A stretch of 64,000 bases of DNA from Cryptomeria japonica (taxonomy: Eukaryota; Streptophyta; Pinopsida; Cupressales; Cupressaceae), in contig NC_081412.1 of NCBI RefSeq assembly GCF_030272615.1, forward strand, positions 697,676,156 through 697,740,155. Direction: 5' to 3'. Numbering within the stretch: the first letter of the stretch is position 1; each line of letters begins with the position of its first letter. The translations under genes were made by a program, and so were the position numbers. Shown here piece after piece: positions 47,796-60,400 of this stretch. The notes below the pieces were generated by a model. The model had not been told where the DNA came from. It saw nothing but the letters and a program-made list of their open reading frames with translations, and ran no database searches.

Positions 47796-49570
47796 TTAAA
47801 ACTATGATATGATCACTCAAATTTCTAAACTACTAATCTTTTGTACTCTCCTCTAACTTAGTATGGTAACTAAATTTTATTTTCTTAGCATGGTGGCAAT
47901 GAATACCACATGAACAAAGCCCATATAAAACTGGACCATATTATTTTCACCATTGCAAGCAAGTGTCCATTGATTTTCTATATTAAGTAATATCCTTGTT
48001 CCACAACAAGTTGAATATCCCTTGAACCATTTCCTCTTCTAATCTAGTTCTCTTAATTGTAGAAAATATATTCTTGTTTTAAACTCTTACATAATGTTCC
48101 TTGGCGGCTTTCCTCAATCATATAAGTTTCCAAGGTCATCAAATCATTCTAATACAATATTTTCTAAGAAGCATTAGCTATATCCATATCCTTATCATTT
48201 TCACGAGTTAAAGACATACAATTTTCACTATTCATAATATTAACTTGTATTTTCTAGATTTGGCTATGTATGAATTTTTCCATCAATAGGATCACACACC
48301 ATTGTCCATAATGAAGATGAATATAGAAGAAAAGATAATTATGATCCATCATTAGGATCACAATTGTCTTCTCTAGCTATCAACATCTTGATGATGGGTC
48401 ATGGAATGTGAACCAAAATTTTGATAGAAAATTGCACACATAGTCAAATCTAGAGACTTCAAGATAATTTTTATGAGTGCCTAAATAAATTTATTTCATA
48501 TTGGTTGTGTGATTTTACTTTGACATGCATTCTCATGGTAGTTCACATTCAAGTCAAGCAGGGATAAAATGTCTTACTAGTTTTTTCCCTTTTTTGGAAT
48601 CCCTTTAAATAAATTATCTTTTATGGAATGTTAAGTATACAAAATAAACTTTATTGATAGTTCACACATAACCCAAGATTTTGTGTGTCTTTGTTTTAAA
48701 ATCACTTGTAAATATTGATATTAATGCACTCAAATTCATGATCACTTAAATGATATAGGTCCAATGTGCAATTGTAGTAATGATCCATAAGAATTTAGAT
48801 TTCAAATTCAATTTTATGGATAGCCTTACCCTTTGAAATTAACCTTATGTGCTAATTATACAAGAAAAACATGTTGTAACTTATGACCTTTGGAGTTGTA
48901 TTTAAAAAGGTACCCTAATTCTTTTTAAATATACCTAGCACCTACAATTGAATCTAATAACAACATGTTATTTAACATTGAATTCAAAGCAGTTAGTATT
49001 ACATTTCTAATTGTATTGCCATCAAGGACATGCACTGCATGCTTACATGCTTCCATCCTACATTTATCTATTGTCTAAGTCCCTGACTTGATATGTCCCT
49101 ATAAGAGTGGACACAAAGAAGACATTATTTCTATTGTGTGTAAACTCCAAACCACATACTCAACAAAAAAATCCACATCAAACTTTGAGAAACATTCAAG
49201 GATTAATAGATATTAGATACACACATCTAGATCACATCCATACTTGCACATATCAGATTTATAGATGTGTGATTGATTTCATATTTATAAAAATGTTCCA
49301 AAATGTTAGACAAATTTTACCGATCTCAAAACATTCATTCAAGCATCATCAAATTTCCTATTATTTATGGATATCTAGAACAACATTTCCTATTATATTT
49401 AATTTTTCCATTTATTTATTTTATTAAATCAGTGATTCATCCTTAAGCGTACTTCTATTTTCACAAGTGTAAAATATTGAACAATAATTATTAACTAGAA
49501 ATGTAACATTTAGCCTGATTGCTTTGGATACCACTACGTGTAGTAATTGGTGAGAGAGTTATTTAAAAGA
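47796..49570 (+). repeat. PHT1 upstream flank, copy U2
   Basis: A direct duplicate of U1, less diverged from it than from the two copies further right. It runs straight into the promoter of the intact transporter gene. The matching open frames in U1 (47320-47595) and U2 (49107-49427) are part of the repeat and decay in the other copies. Confidence 0.85.
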
Positions 49571-50080
49571 AAAAGAAATGACAAAAGAGTCGTAATTCAG
49601 ACTCTAGTATATATCCACAGAAACAATCCTATTAGGAGTTCATAATTGAGTTGCATCTTAATATATGAAAAATGACTGAAAACACAATGCAGAATCGTAA
49701 TGGTCTATGTGGGCTACGTCATGAACGAAGAGGATAAAGAATATGCAACCATATATGCTCAGTCCCTACAATTCTGTCTGTGAAACCAAGAAAAGCAACA
49801 AGGAGGACAAGCCATTGACAACAGGCACTGAAGCATATTCTAATAGAATAAAAACTCTGTATAAAACATGACGACTAGCTGGATTTCTGCAAGCAAATAT
49901 TTTGGAACCCTAAGATTTGTTCTGTAATTTTTGAAGGGTATGTCCATAGATAGGGGAAGCCCAACTATTTGTCATACAGTTGTGGGGAGGAGTTATCCCT
50001 CAATCTCATTTTCTTTGTTTTCTTCTTTGTGACAGTTTTGTTTTTCTCTGTGTTGTTTGTAGGTAAGTGGAGTTCCAATC
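49571..50080 (+). promoter_or_regulatory. PHT1 promoter and 5' UTR (intact copy)
   Basis: This region is repeated ahead of the other two PHT1 copies. It carries a P1BS-type site at 49739 and TATAAAA at 49860-49866. Near 50045-50062 a pyrimidine-rich run ending TTTGTAG precedes GTAAGTGGAGTTCCAATCATGG. The matching place in the third copy reads TTTTTCTGCAG then CTAAGTGG, so a 5'-UTR intron may end here. GTATGT at about 49938 is a possible donor. Confidence 0.65.
49739..49746. promoter_or_regulatory. P1BS-type site GAATATGC
   Basis: This fits GNATATNC, the known binding site of PHR-type MYB factors that switch on phosphate-starvation genes. It is about 340 bp before the ATG and 115 bp before the TATA box. 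It is kept in the other two promoters. Confidence 0.65.
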
Positions 50081-51631
50081 ATGGCGAAGAAGCAGCTGGA
50101 CGTGCTGACAGCTCTGGACGTGGCAAAAACACAATGGTACCATTTCACAGCCATCATAATTGCCGGAATGGGCTTCTTCACTGATGCCTACGACCTCTTC
50201 TGTATCACCACTGTCACTAAACTACTGGGACGAATCTATTACCCAGATCACAACTACAAGATGCCCGGCACCTTGCCCCCCAATATAGTGTCTGCAATCA
50301 CGGGGGTGGCCTTCTGCGGAACTTTCGCTGGGCAGCTTTTCTTCGGGTACATGGGTGACAAGCTAGGACGGAAGAAGGTGTACGGCGTGACGCTGCTGCT
50401 CATGATAGTTTGCTCCATCGCCTCTGGTCTCTCCTTCGGCAAATCCAGTAAAGGCGTGATTACCACGCTCTGTTTCTTCAGATTCTGGCTGGGCTTTGGC
50501 ATTGGCGGAGATTATCCCTTATCTGCCACCATAATGTCTGAGTACGCCAACAAGAAGACCAGAGGATCCTTCCTCGCAGCAGTCTTTGCCATGCAAGGCT
50601 TCGGCATCTTCGCTGGCGGTCTAGTATCCCTCATCGTCTCCTCTGCATTTCAAAAGTTCGGCGATGACAGGGCGAACTATAAACCATCTCAGCAAGCAGA
50701 CTATGTATGGAGAATTGTCGTCATGGTCGGTGCCATTCCGGCGGCGCTTACGTTCTACTGGCGAATAAAGATGCCGGAAACGGCTCGCTATACGGCCCTG
50801 GTCGCCAAGAACGCAAACAAAGCGGCGGCGGACATGTCTCGAGTTCTGAATGTCCAACTCGAGGAAAGTTCGATGAAAACGGAATCTAACGAGCCGGAAT
50901 ATGGATTGTTTTCGGCTGAGTTCTTCAGACGCCACGGCCTACACCTGCTGGGCACCACCACCACCTGGTTCCTGCTGGACATCGCGTTCTACAGCCAAAA
51001 CCTGTTTCAAAAGGACATGTTCACGGCCGTCCACTGGCTCCCTAAGCCCGAGAAGATGGGAGCCGTAGAGGAAGTGATGAAGATCGCAAGGGCACAGTTG
51101 CTAATTGCGATTGTATCGATAATTCCGGGCTACTGGTGCACAGTATTCCTGATCGACCACATAGGGCGCTTTACCATTCAGCTCATAGGCTTCTTCTTCA
51201 TGTCCTTCTTCATGTTCTTGCTCGCTGGCCCCTACCACCATTGGAAAAAGCACGGGACTGGCTTCATTGTCATCTATGCGCTCACCTTTTTCTTTGCAAA
51301 CTTTGGGCCCAACAGCACCACATTCATTGTCCCGGCTGAGCTTTTCCCGGCCAGATTTCGTTCAACCTGTCATGGCATCTCGGCTGCAATGGGAAAGGCA
51401 GGGGCCATCGTTGGCTCTTTTGGGGCTGGTTATCTTGCTGATACTAAATATGGTAAGGGGCAACTCAAGGTTGCTTTGTATCTGCTCGCTTGTACGAATG
51501 CTCTAGGTTTCGCTTTCACGTTTCTGGTGCCTGAAACGAATGGCAAATCCCTCGAAGAACTCTCTGGAGAAACCGATGAAGTTGAAGAGAAGGACAAGGA
51601 GCTTAAGGCCATGCCCACCATCAGCGTGTAG
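50081..51631 (+). CDS. PHT1: PHT1 high-affinity inorganic phosphate transporter
   Basis: A 516-residue proton-coupled phosphate symporter of the plasma membrane (major facilitator superfamily), with a single-exon coding region. The length is usual for plant PHT1 (about 510-550). The family signature [13 protein letters not shown] is at residues 142-154. Residues matching the phosphate- and proton-binding set of the fungal homologue are present: D144, Y145, Q172, W296, D300, Y304, N411. Twelve hydrophobic segments fall in two halves split by a polar loop (about 230-285). FFTDAYDLF lies at 32-40, GDKLGRKK at 92-99 and [10 protein letters not shown] at 484-493. The ATG context AATCATGG is good. 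The promoter has a P1BS site. It is higher in GC than its surroundings. Its neighbours are broken copies of itself, so this is the only functional member here. The member within PHT1 is not assigned. Confidence 0.97.
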   Translation: MAKKQLDVLTALDVAKTQWYHFTAIIIAGMGFFTDAYDLFCITTVTKLLGRIYYPDHNYKMPGTLPPNIVSAITGVAFCGTFAGQLFFGYMGDKLGRKKVYGVTLLLMIVCSIASGLSFGKSSKGVITTLCFFRFWLGFGIGGDYPLSATIMSEYANKKTRGSFLAAVFAMQGFGIFAGGLVSLIVSSAFQKFGDDRANYKPSQQADYVWRIVVMVGAIPAALTFYWRIKMPETARYTALVAKNANKAAADMSRVLNVQLEESSMKTESNEPEYGLFSAEFFRRHGLHLLGTTTTWFLLDIAFYSQNLFQKDMFTAVHWLPKPEKMGAVEEVMKIARAQLLIAIVSIIPGYWCTVFLIDHIGRFTIQLIGFFFMSFFMFLLAGPYHHWKKHGTGFIVIYALTFFFANFGPNSTTFIVPAELFPARFRSTCHGISAAMGKAGAIVGSFGAGYLADTKYGKGQLKVALYLLACTNALGFAFTFLVPETNGKSLEELSGETDEVEEKDKELKAMPTISV

Positions 51632-52419
51632 CGAGCACATTCTTTGTTTCTGGAAGTCCATAAGCAACATATTAAGTATAGGGAATGCCAAGTCAATTCT
51701 GAGTGTTTTAGGTTTAGAAGCTTTAGCTTAGTGTGTAATTTAAGCCATTCTTATTTTGTTATGCTATTAAAGTTATTCTAGATTTCTTATTTAATAATTA
51801 TTTAATACTATATCGATTTGTTTTAAATTATGAAGTTTTTTATAGGAAAGGTTTTCGTATGTGATTATGTTATGATATATTAGGATTGTGATCAATTTCT
51901 TGTAATAGTATGATTAGTTTAATTTTTACACATATTTCTTCTTATATATTGATTTATGAAGTGTATTCTACATCTTTTATTTCTATAAAAGTTAGCTCAA
52001 TGTATTATTTAGTAATCAAATATTACAATGCGCTTGCAAATCTTAAGTTTTTATAAGACTATCATTAATAAAATATTTAGAGTAGTTATTGTTGCATAAT
52101 AGTATATACAATATTCATCATAAAACTACTATCTCAAGAACCTAATATATAGGAGAAATAATTAATGAAACTATCACATGGTGAATAGGAAATCATAAAT
52201 TAAATGATCCAAAATACGACACCCAAATCCCTTGTTAAATATTCAATACCTAATCTTCAAGATGAGTCCACTAGCTAAAACAATATATTATCTCCACCTA
52301 ACATGAGTACATCATAATCGACTCACCAACTTGGGTTTTCCATTTTGATTCCATTATATCCATTCGAATATATCTTATGATGTGTTAGAACATGTATCAT
52401 AGGGACAAGGAGTTGTGTA
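51632..52419 (+). repeat. PHT1 3' flank, copy D1
   Basis: AT-rich sequence after the stop aligns with 52462-53180 and with 57497-58200 (for example CTATTAAAGTTATTCTAGAT versus CTATTAGAATTATTCTAGAT). It contains the 3' UTR of the intact gene. No clear AATAAA was placed. It ends abruptly where the next PHT1 tail begins. Confidence 0.75.
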
Positions 52420-52461
52420 AAAGACAAGGAGCTTAAGGCTATGCCCACCAACAGTGTGTAG
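52420..52461 (+). pseudogene. Orphan PHT1 3' tail, 13 codons plus stop
   Basis: [13 protein letters not shown] and stop match the last residues of the intact transporter ([13 protein letters not shown]). Nothing upstream matches PHT1, and the typical 3' flank follows. It is the remains of another PHT1 copy whose body was deleted. Too short for any function. Confidence 0.9.
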
Positions 52462-55400
52462 TTAACAAATTCTCTCTTTCCTGAAATCCATGAGTATATA
52501 TTGTTATGCTATTAGAATTATTCTAGATTCCTTATTTTATAATAATTCAATAATAATATATTGTTTTGTTCTATATAATGAAATTTTCTATAGAAAGGGT
52601 TTTTCATCATATGTCATTATGTTATGATATCTTAGGATGGCTAATTTCTTGTAAGAGTATGATTGGTTTAATTTTGATACATATTTTTTTCATATATATT
52701 AATTTGAAGTGTATTCTACAATTTTAATTCTTTTAAAAATCAACTCAATGTATTATTTAGTAATCAAATATTAGAATGCACTTACAAATCCTAAGATTTT
52801 TTAAGATCATCACTAATAAAAGATATTAAATAATTATTTTTGTTGCATGATAGTATTTACAATATTCATCATAAAGCTACCATCTTAAACACCTAATAAA
52901 TAAAATTAAATAATTCATAAAACCATTGCACGGTTATTAGAAAATCATTAATTAAAACCACCCAAATCCCTCATTAAAAATTCAATATCTAACCTTCAAG
53001 ATGATTCCACAAACTAAAAGATTATACTATCTTCACCTAACACGAGTTCATCAAAACCCACTCACCAATCTGAGTTTTTCATTTTGCTTCCATTATATCC
53101 ATTCAAATATATCTTATGATGTGTTCGAATATGTGATAAGTTGGTCAGCAAGAGTAACTTCCTCTTATAACTAATTTTATGTCATACATGTTTGTATATA
53201 TTTCATATGGGACAACCGACGTTTGAAGGTCATGATTTTTAATCTTCAAGCTTAATTGATACCTTTTAATAAATTGTAAAGTTCAAATAGCTCAATGCCT
53301 ATGTATCTAAGAAATTGATTGAAAAATTCAAAATTACATTTGAGACCTAAAATAGCCTCCATAACCTAAAAATGACTTTTCTATTCTATATTCCAATTTT
53401 TTTATTTTAAACATTAGAAATAAGGTTAATACGCTTTTTTCTTTTATAATGTTAACAACGATAATAGACAAATCATTTTTTAGGGATACTACACCTTATG
53501 TTACCATTTTTCATGATTTTTTGTGGATGCATACACAAGTATAGAGAACTGAAATATGACCAAACACTTATTTTAAACCATAAAACATTCGTATTACACG
53601 AACATAATGTGAATGAATTATGAAACACTTCTTTAGGCTCAATAAAATTATAATTACATGATGTGTTATAATACATATTTTTCTATTTTAAACCAATCAA
53701 ATCCCTTCCTTCTGCTTGGAACAAGTTTAAAATTTTCAAGCCTAATTTTTGGACATACAATTTAGATGTCCAAAATTTTGTTTTACAAAAAAAGACAAAA
53801 ATATACAAATTTCATGTATGTTATTCATTAGGTTCACATATTTATGAATAATATTCCATGAAAAAATTACTATAACATCAAGTTCTATTTGATCTTTCCA
53901 ACTATTTTTCTTCATAAAATCTAAATATTTTAGGTTTACATATTTATGGATATATATTCTTTGAAAATATAGACTACAACATCAAGGTCCATCTTATCTT
54001 TCTAATTTTTTTTCATCAAATCTATATATTTTAAGGTTTTGATCTTTAGATATTTTAATGGTGTCTTTATTTTTATAGAACTAAATGAATTTATATTTTA
54101 ATAGAATGCATCTGTTTATATATATAATTAGGAAAAAAAATTCAAATACTAAATCTTCTTGGCTATCTTTTGATTGAATGATTTAGAAAATATTTAATAG
54201 AAATAAAAAACGGGACCATACCCATTGCTACCTAATACAATTTGTATGATAAAAAAGGATCACTTTGTGTGCTCGCAACATATGACCTTAATTTTTATTG
54301 TTATTTTTTAAACAATGGTTTAGAAAGTGGGTTATTCACACTGATATTCCTTTTCTTTCATAATTTCTAAATTTGAGGGCATGCTTTTTTAATTATTCAC
54401 TAAAGTTCAACATTTTGTTGATTTTAAGAAGTGATCATTTCAGACTTTCTTTTGACCACCCATTTCTCTACATTTATCCTTATATTTTTTTTCAATAATT
54501 AACATATCATTATAATATCTCACATTTATTTGTGCTTTTAAAAATATCTATTTTTGGAGCCAACTTTAAGGGTTTAATGTTGCATGTCATTGTATTTGCT
54601 TCATTAGTATATTAGTATTATTGTTCATGGTTATCTATTATACAATATTTAGATTATGATATAATCGCTCAAATTTTCAAAGTAATATCCATATCTACTT
54701 TTCTACTCTCCTCCAACTTAGTTACATTCTTTACATACAAAAAATTGGAATGTGCTTTATATATTAACTAATATTCCCTTTTTAATGTGGTTTCAATGAG
54801 TATCACATGGGGAAAGACCATTTTAAATTGCACCACTTCACTTTCACCATCTCAAGGTAGTGTCTAGTGATTTCCTAGTTTAAATGATATCCTTTTGTCA
54901 TTCATTGTCTATAACATGCATACCTATAGTGATTCACATACAATTCAAAACCAGAGTAAAATGCACTAGTAAAAATTGTACAACTTACAAACTTTTTCAT
55001 TTTTTTGGACTCCCTTTTGATAAGTTATATTTTATGCAATGAAGAGCATATAATTTCCATTGAAAGTTGACATATATCCCAAGATTTCACTCATCTCCTG
55101 TTACCTAACATCTACAAAAAGATATGATGACAACATTAAAGCAAGTTTATTTTGTATAGTTGTATCATCATCTAAGGCATGCACTACATTTTTGCATACT
55201 ATATTTAATTATTTATCAACGTCTCACTTGGTGTCCTTACAAGAGTGAATACAAAGAAAGAATTATCATTATAGTGTGTAAACTCTAAATCACACAACCA
55301 AGTTTTTACATAGAGATACACAATGAATATATCAAACTAAAATCTATCACTAAAAGTTTAGAAATATAGATCATATCCACACACACAAATTTCATATTTT

Positions 55401-56559
55401 TAAAAACCATACCTAAAATGGCAAAGATAAACATTACCAATTCTAAAATACTCACTCTTTAAGTATGGCCAAATTTCTTGTAAATTTATGTAAATTTAAG
55501 TAGTATAGCATATGAACAATCAGTTTGATTATGAGTTAAAAGACAGATAGTTTGAATGAGCTTTTTAAAGAAACAAAGCTTCACAAAACAACAAATTTCT
55601 TACTCGAAATTTTTAACAGAAAAATCAACATGAAAAATAACTTAAATACAGACTAATTTTAATTCTGAACCCTTTAGACAATTAGATCTCCTATAGGTTA
55701 TTACTTCCTTCATTCTTTCTGTCTTGACATACTAATAATATTAATATCCTACGACTGAGAGGTGACAGATGTCCCTTTATCTAGGTACCGTCCTTGAATG
55801 ACGGGCTTGCACTTCTAAGTCTCATGTTTAAAAAATAATAATAATATTTAACACTCTAAACCTTATCCTACGCGGTGCACAAGCATAACAACTCTGGAGG
55901 CGAAGGGACGCCAAAATTACAGGCGTTTAACTAACACAAACATACCATTGAAAATTTAAGGCGAAGAAACCAGCCGTAGCAGCCATATACGCACCCGTAC
56001 TCCCAGCCTGCGACGCCTGGTTTTATTCAGGAAAAGAAAGTGAAATATAAAGAAAAAACTCTGTACCTCTGTGTGACGGCGATGATATAGAACATGAAAA
56101 TTTCGTGTGAATTTCCTTTTCTTTGAAAACCCTAACGCGCTCTTCCCATTCTTAGGATAACTAATACTTCACTACTTGTATCATCTCTATTTCAATCTTT
56201 CCATCACGCTTCATCTCTTGTAATTCTAAAACATCCATTCAAGCGTCGCTATATATTCTATAGCCTAAACAAATTATTTATAGATACCTAAACCAACATA
56301 TCTTCAATAAGATTTCAAGTAAATATTATTATTTAATTATTTTATTTTCACGCATTTGATTTTATATATTTTGTTAAATCTGCCATTCACCCTTTAGAGT
56401 AATAGTAGTTTAGAAGTATAAGATGCCACAATACTTTCTTTGATGCCAATACACGGTAATTGATGAGAGAAAGTAATAAAAAGAATTTAGATGTATAAGA
56501 TGACACAATACTTCTGTACATACCAATACACGGTAATTGATGAGATAAAGTAGTAAAAA
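52462..56559 (+). repeat. Tandem unit 2: 3' flank D2 plus upstream flank U3
   Basis: This is alignable throughout with 57497-62030 (unit 3). Examples: CACTTTGTGTGCTC near 54260 and 59250, ATTTTAAGAAGTGA near 54420 and 59410, and TGACTGAGAGGTGAC-like strings near 55755 and 61310. From about 54560 it also matches U1 and U2. No gene is supported, except a possible exon-like patch on the minus strand at about 55860-56110. Confidence 0.8.
55860..56110 (-). other. GC-richer, exon-like patch
   Basis: On the minus strand, ATGGCTGCTACGGCTGG (starting 55985) opens MAATAGFFALNFQW and runs to a GTATGT donor. It is preceded by a stretch with the plant-like 5' string TTAGGGTTTTC. The same place in unit 3 (about 61440-61680) is alignable but decayed. 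It may be a captured first exon and promoter fragment of an unrelated gene. No family is recognised. Confidence 0.25.
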
Positions 56560-57111
56560 GAAATGACAAAAGAGTCTTAACTCAGGCTCAAGTATATATC
56601 CACATAAACAATCGTCTTAGGATTTCATAATTGACCTACATCTTAATATATGAAAAAGGACTGAGAGCACAATGCGTAATTGGAATGGTCTGTGTAAGGA
56701 CGGAGAGCACTAAGAAAGAGTCTAATGGACTGCGTGACGCTCGAAGAGCATAAAGAATATGCAACCTTGTATACTCAGTCCCGGAAAGACCAAGAAAAGC
56801 AACGAGGACGACAAGCCATTGACATCAGAGATTAAAGCATATTCTAGCCAAATAAAAAGTCTCTAATAAAAACCTATGAGTAGATGGATTTCTCCAGACA
56901 TATCGGTTGCCATGGGAAAGCTTGGGGTCATCATTGGCGCAAACTCACGCTTGCTCTGTATCTGCTCGCTTTTACGAATGCTCTGGGTTTCACTTTCACA
57001 TTTCTGGAGCCTGAAACAAATGGCAAATCCCTCGAGGAACTCTTTGGAGAAACCGATGGAGTTGAAGAAAAAGACAAGGAGCTTAAGGCTATGCCCACCA
57101 TCAGTGTATAG
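56560..57111 (+). pseudogene. PHT1: PHT1 deletion copy: promoter fused to 3' end
   Basis: The promoter-like region (with P1BS site at 56755) runs to about 56900. It then joins sequence matching codons around MGKAGAIVG near residue 437 of the intact gene. About 1.3 kb of coding sequence is missing. A second gap removes the [16 protein letters not shown] portion. The rest reads LTLALYLLAFTNALGFTFTF to [10 protein letters not shown] with stop at 57111. An ATG at 56884 opens a 75-codon frame into this tail, but no transporter could result. The TATA box of the intact gene is altered here (CTAATAAAAA). Confidence 0.9.
56755..56762. promoter_or_regulatory. P1BS-type site GAATATGC (deletion copy)
   Basis: The same octamer and context (AAAGAATATGCAACC) as the intact gene's promoter. 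Confidence 0.6.
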
Positions 57112-57351
57112 CGAACACATTCTCTGTTTCCTCAAAGCCATAGCTATGAGATTAGTACGATCTAGAGCATGTTGTAGCAGCACCACTTCCTTTTGTTTGG
57201 CATTAGCTGTGGAAAGGAAATTCACAAACAAATGAGGTGTTGCACATAACAGAGGCTATTCTTAATATTTATAATATCATGTGATGGTTAAATTATCATT
57301 GTAATCATAAGATTCAAATTCTTGTTGGGTTATTATGATCGTAGGTTTTAT
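57112..57351. other. Short spacer of unknown origin
   Basis: The first 30 bases match the PHT1 3' flank; the rest (AGAGCATGTTGTAGCAGCAC and beyond) is unlike the neighbouring repeats. No gene was seen. Confidence 0.4.
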
Positions 57352-57496
57352 TTCTCGATCGAATGCTTTGGGTTTCATTTTCACATTTCTGGTGCCTGAA
57401 ACCAAAGACAAATCCTTCAAAGAAATATCTGGAAAAACTGATGGAGTTAAAGAGAAAGACAAGGAGTTCAAAATTCCACACGTCAGTAGTGTGTAG
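57352..57496 (+). pseudogene. PHT1: Second orphan PHT1 3' tail
   Basis: An in-frame stretch from [19 protein letters not shown] to HVSSV and stop matches the last 45 residues of the transporter ([20 protein letters not shown] ... AMPTISV), with many replacements. It has no upstream body. The 3' flank D3 follows. It is more diverged than the tail at 57111. Confidence 0.92.
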
Positions 57497-60400
57497 CTAG
57501 ATTCTCAGTTTCCGAGAAAGCTATTCGTATATATTGTTATGTTGTTAGAGGTACTTTAGCTTTTGGTTGGATTATTGAATAGTATATAGATTTACTGTAG
57601 AATATCAATTTTTTAAATGCATGTTATATGTTATATTGTGTTTGTGATTATTTTTTTGTAATTGTATGATTAGTTTAATGTTTACACATTTTTTTCATAT
57701 AGAAATCTATAAAGTGTATTTCGCACAATCAAATATTATAATGAACATACAAATTCTAAGTCTTTATAGGACTATCGTTAGTAAGAAACCTAGAATAATT
57801 GTTGCAACATAACAATACATACAATATTCACTATTAAATTTTTCATCTCAAGTACTTAAAAAATAAGAGAAATAATCCATGAAACCATCAAATGGTAAGT
57901 TAGGAAGTCATGAGGTAAAACCACAAAAAATATGGTATCCAAATATTTCGTTAAAACTTCAATATTTGGTCTCCAAGGTGAGTCCACAGGCTGGAAGAGT
58001 ATATTCTCTCCACCTACAATGAGTTCATCATAATCCACTCACCAATTTGGGTTCTTCATTTCAAATTGAAATTATCTCCATTCAAATATGCTTTATAGTG
58101 TGTTAGAACATGTGTCATATGTTGGTCAACTAACATAAATTCCTCTTGTAATTCTTTTATGTGCCATAGATGTTTTCATATTTCTAATATAGAAGTACCT
58201 ACTTCTAAATGTCATAACTTTTGATCCACACGACTCATTGTTTTATTTTTCTTAAAATGTAAAGTTCAAGAGGTCCATGTCTCATGGATCTATGAAATAA
58301 ACAACATGAAACTATTTTTGGGACCTAAAAAAACCTCTGCAACTTGAAAGTTGAGTTTTTTAATTTTATAGTCTTTGTATTTTTAACATTAGAAGCAAGA
58401 CCAACAAACTTTTTCTAATAATATTAACAATGATAATACCATATGTGACCATTTTTCATGAGGCTTATGAGTATGTATATAATTATACAGAGTAAAAATA
58501 TCACCAAGAATTTATTTTATGTAATAAAGTCTTTGCATTACAAAAACATAATATGAATACATTATGATGCACTCATTTTCAGACTCAACAACACCTTTTT
58601 TTATGTGAGTGTGTTATAATACATACTTTTTCTATTTTAAACCAATCAAATCTCTCCCTTATGCTTGTAGCAAGTTTAAAATTATCAAGCCTATATGTTT
58701 TAAGAAAATAAAGAGACAAAATTATACAAATTTCCAGTATTATTTTTGCTAGTTTCACATAATTATCCATAATATTATACGAAACGATGACTATAACATC
58801 AAGGTGCACCTTATCTTTCAAACCATTTCTTCCATAAAATCTAAATATTTTAAAGCTTTGATCTTTAACTACTTTCATTGCTGCCTTTATATTTACCAGA
58901 ACCAAATAAAATCTTTCTTTGAATATAAAATTTTATTTACACATCCAAATTTAATTTTTATTTAATTTTAACATTTTACACTTTATTATTTATGCATTGA
59001 GGAAGAAAAAATATTTTTTTCCAAAATTAGGGGAAGGTCACTCAAATTTATATATTTTTAGAATACATCAACTTAAAAAATATGCTAAAATATATATTTA
59101 CTAAAATTAGAAAGAAAAATAATCTCAAATACTAAATATTCTTGACTAACTTTCTCTTGAAGGTATTGATGAAATATTTAATGGAACTAAAAAATAGGGG
59201 GAGTACGCCCAATGTTATGTTACATAATTTGTATCATGAAAACAGACCACTTTGTGTGCTCTCAACATATGTACTTAATATATATGAAAAATAAATCTAA
59301 ATAATATTTTAGAGAGTATGTTATGAGCATTAGTATACTTTTTCTTATCGTATTTTCAGATTTTGAAGATTTTCATTTTCAATTATCAATTGAAATTCCC
59401 TTTTTTGTTAATTTTAAGAAGTGACCACTTAAGACCTTCTTTTGAACCTTCATTTCTCTATACTTATCCTTATATTTTTTTCTTAATAAGTAACTTATTG
59501 TGATAGTATCTCACATTTATTCGTTCTTAAAAATCATTTATTCAATGGTCATGTGCATACTTTAAAAACTCTATTTAGAGCCAGCTTTAGTAGTTTAATG
59601 GTACATGCCATTATACTTTCTTCCATTGGTCTATCATTAGTATTTTTTCATGGTGTCATATGATGCCTATATTTAGATTATGATATGATTACTCAAATTT
59701 TCAAAGCAACATCAATATGTATTTTTCTACTCTCCGCCAAATTAGTTGCATTATTTACATGCAAAAAATTGTAAGGGGCTTTATATAGTAATTAACATTC
59801 TTTTTTTTAGCGTGGTTGCAATGAATATGACATAATTAAAGGCCATTTAAATTGCAGCACATAGCATTCATTATCCCAAGTTAGTGTGTTGATTTTGTAG
59901 TTTAATTAGTATTCTCATTTCACTACAAGTTGAGTATCCCTTTAACTATTTCTTCTTCTTCTTTTCTTTTATCATAGAAAATATATTCTTGTTTTAAATT
60001 CTTATATAATGCTACTTGTTTCTTTTTCTCAATGAATATTGATAAATAATTCTAATATAATATTTTTAAAGAAGCATTATCTATATTTCTAACCTTACCA
60101 TTTTTATGAGTTAGAGGTATATAATTTTCATAATTCATAATATAATCTTGAAATTTCTAGACTTGATTGTGTAAGGAATTTTTTAAATCAACATTTTAGA
60201 TAACACTTCATGATCCCTCATCAAGATAGCAAGAGAAGAAAATTTTGATCTATCATCAAGATCACAATTTTGTTTTCTTCATATCTACATTCTAATGATT
60301 GACCACGATACGTGTGATCTAAAATATTGATGGGAAAATATATACATAATCAAATCTAGAAACTTCAAGCTAGTTTTAATGAGTACTTGAATTAATTTAT

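Noticed and set aside
47320-49427. Matching open frames of 91 and 106 codons in U1 and U2
   Set aside because: Similarity is due to the recent duplication; the frame is not kept in the older copies near 55280 and 61050.
50254-50982. Antisense frames within the PHT1 gene
   Set aside because: They are shadows of a GC-rich coding sequence; no domain.
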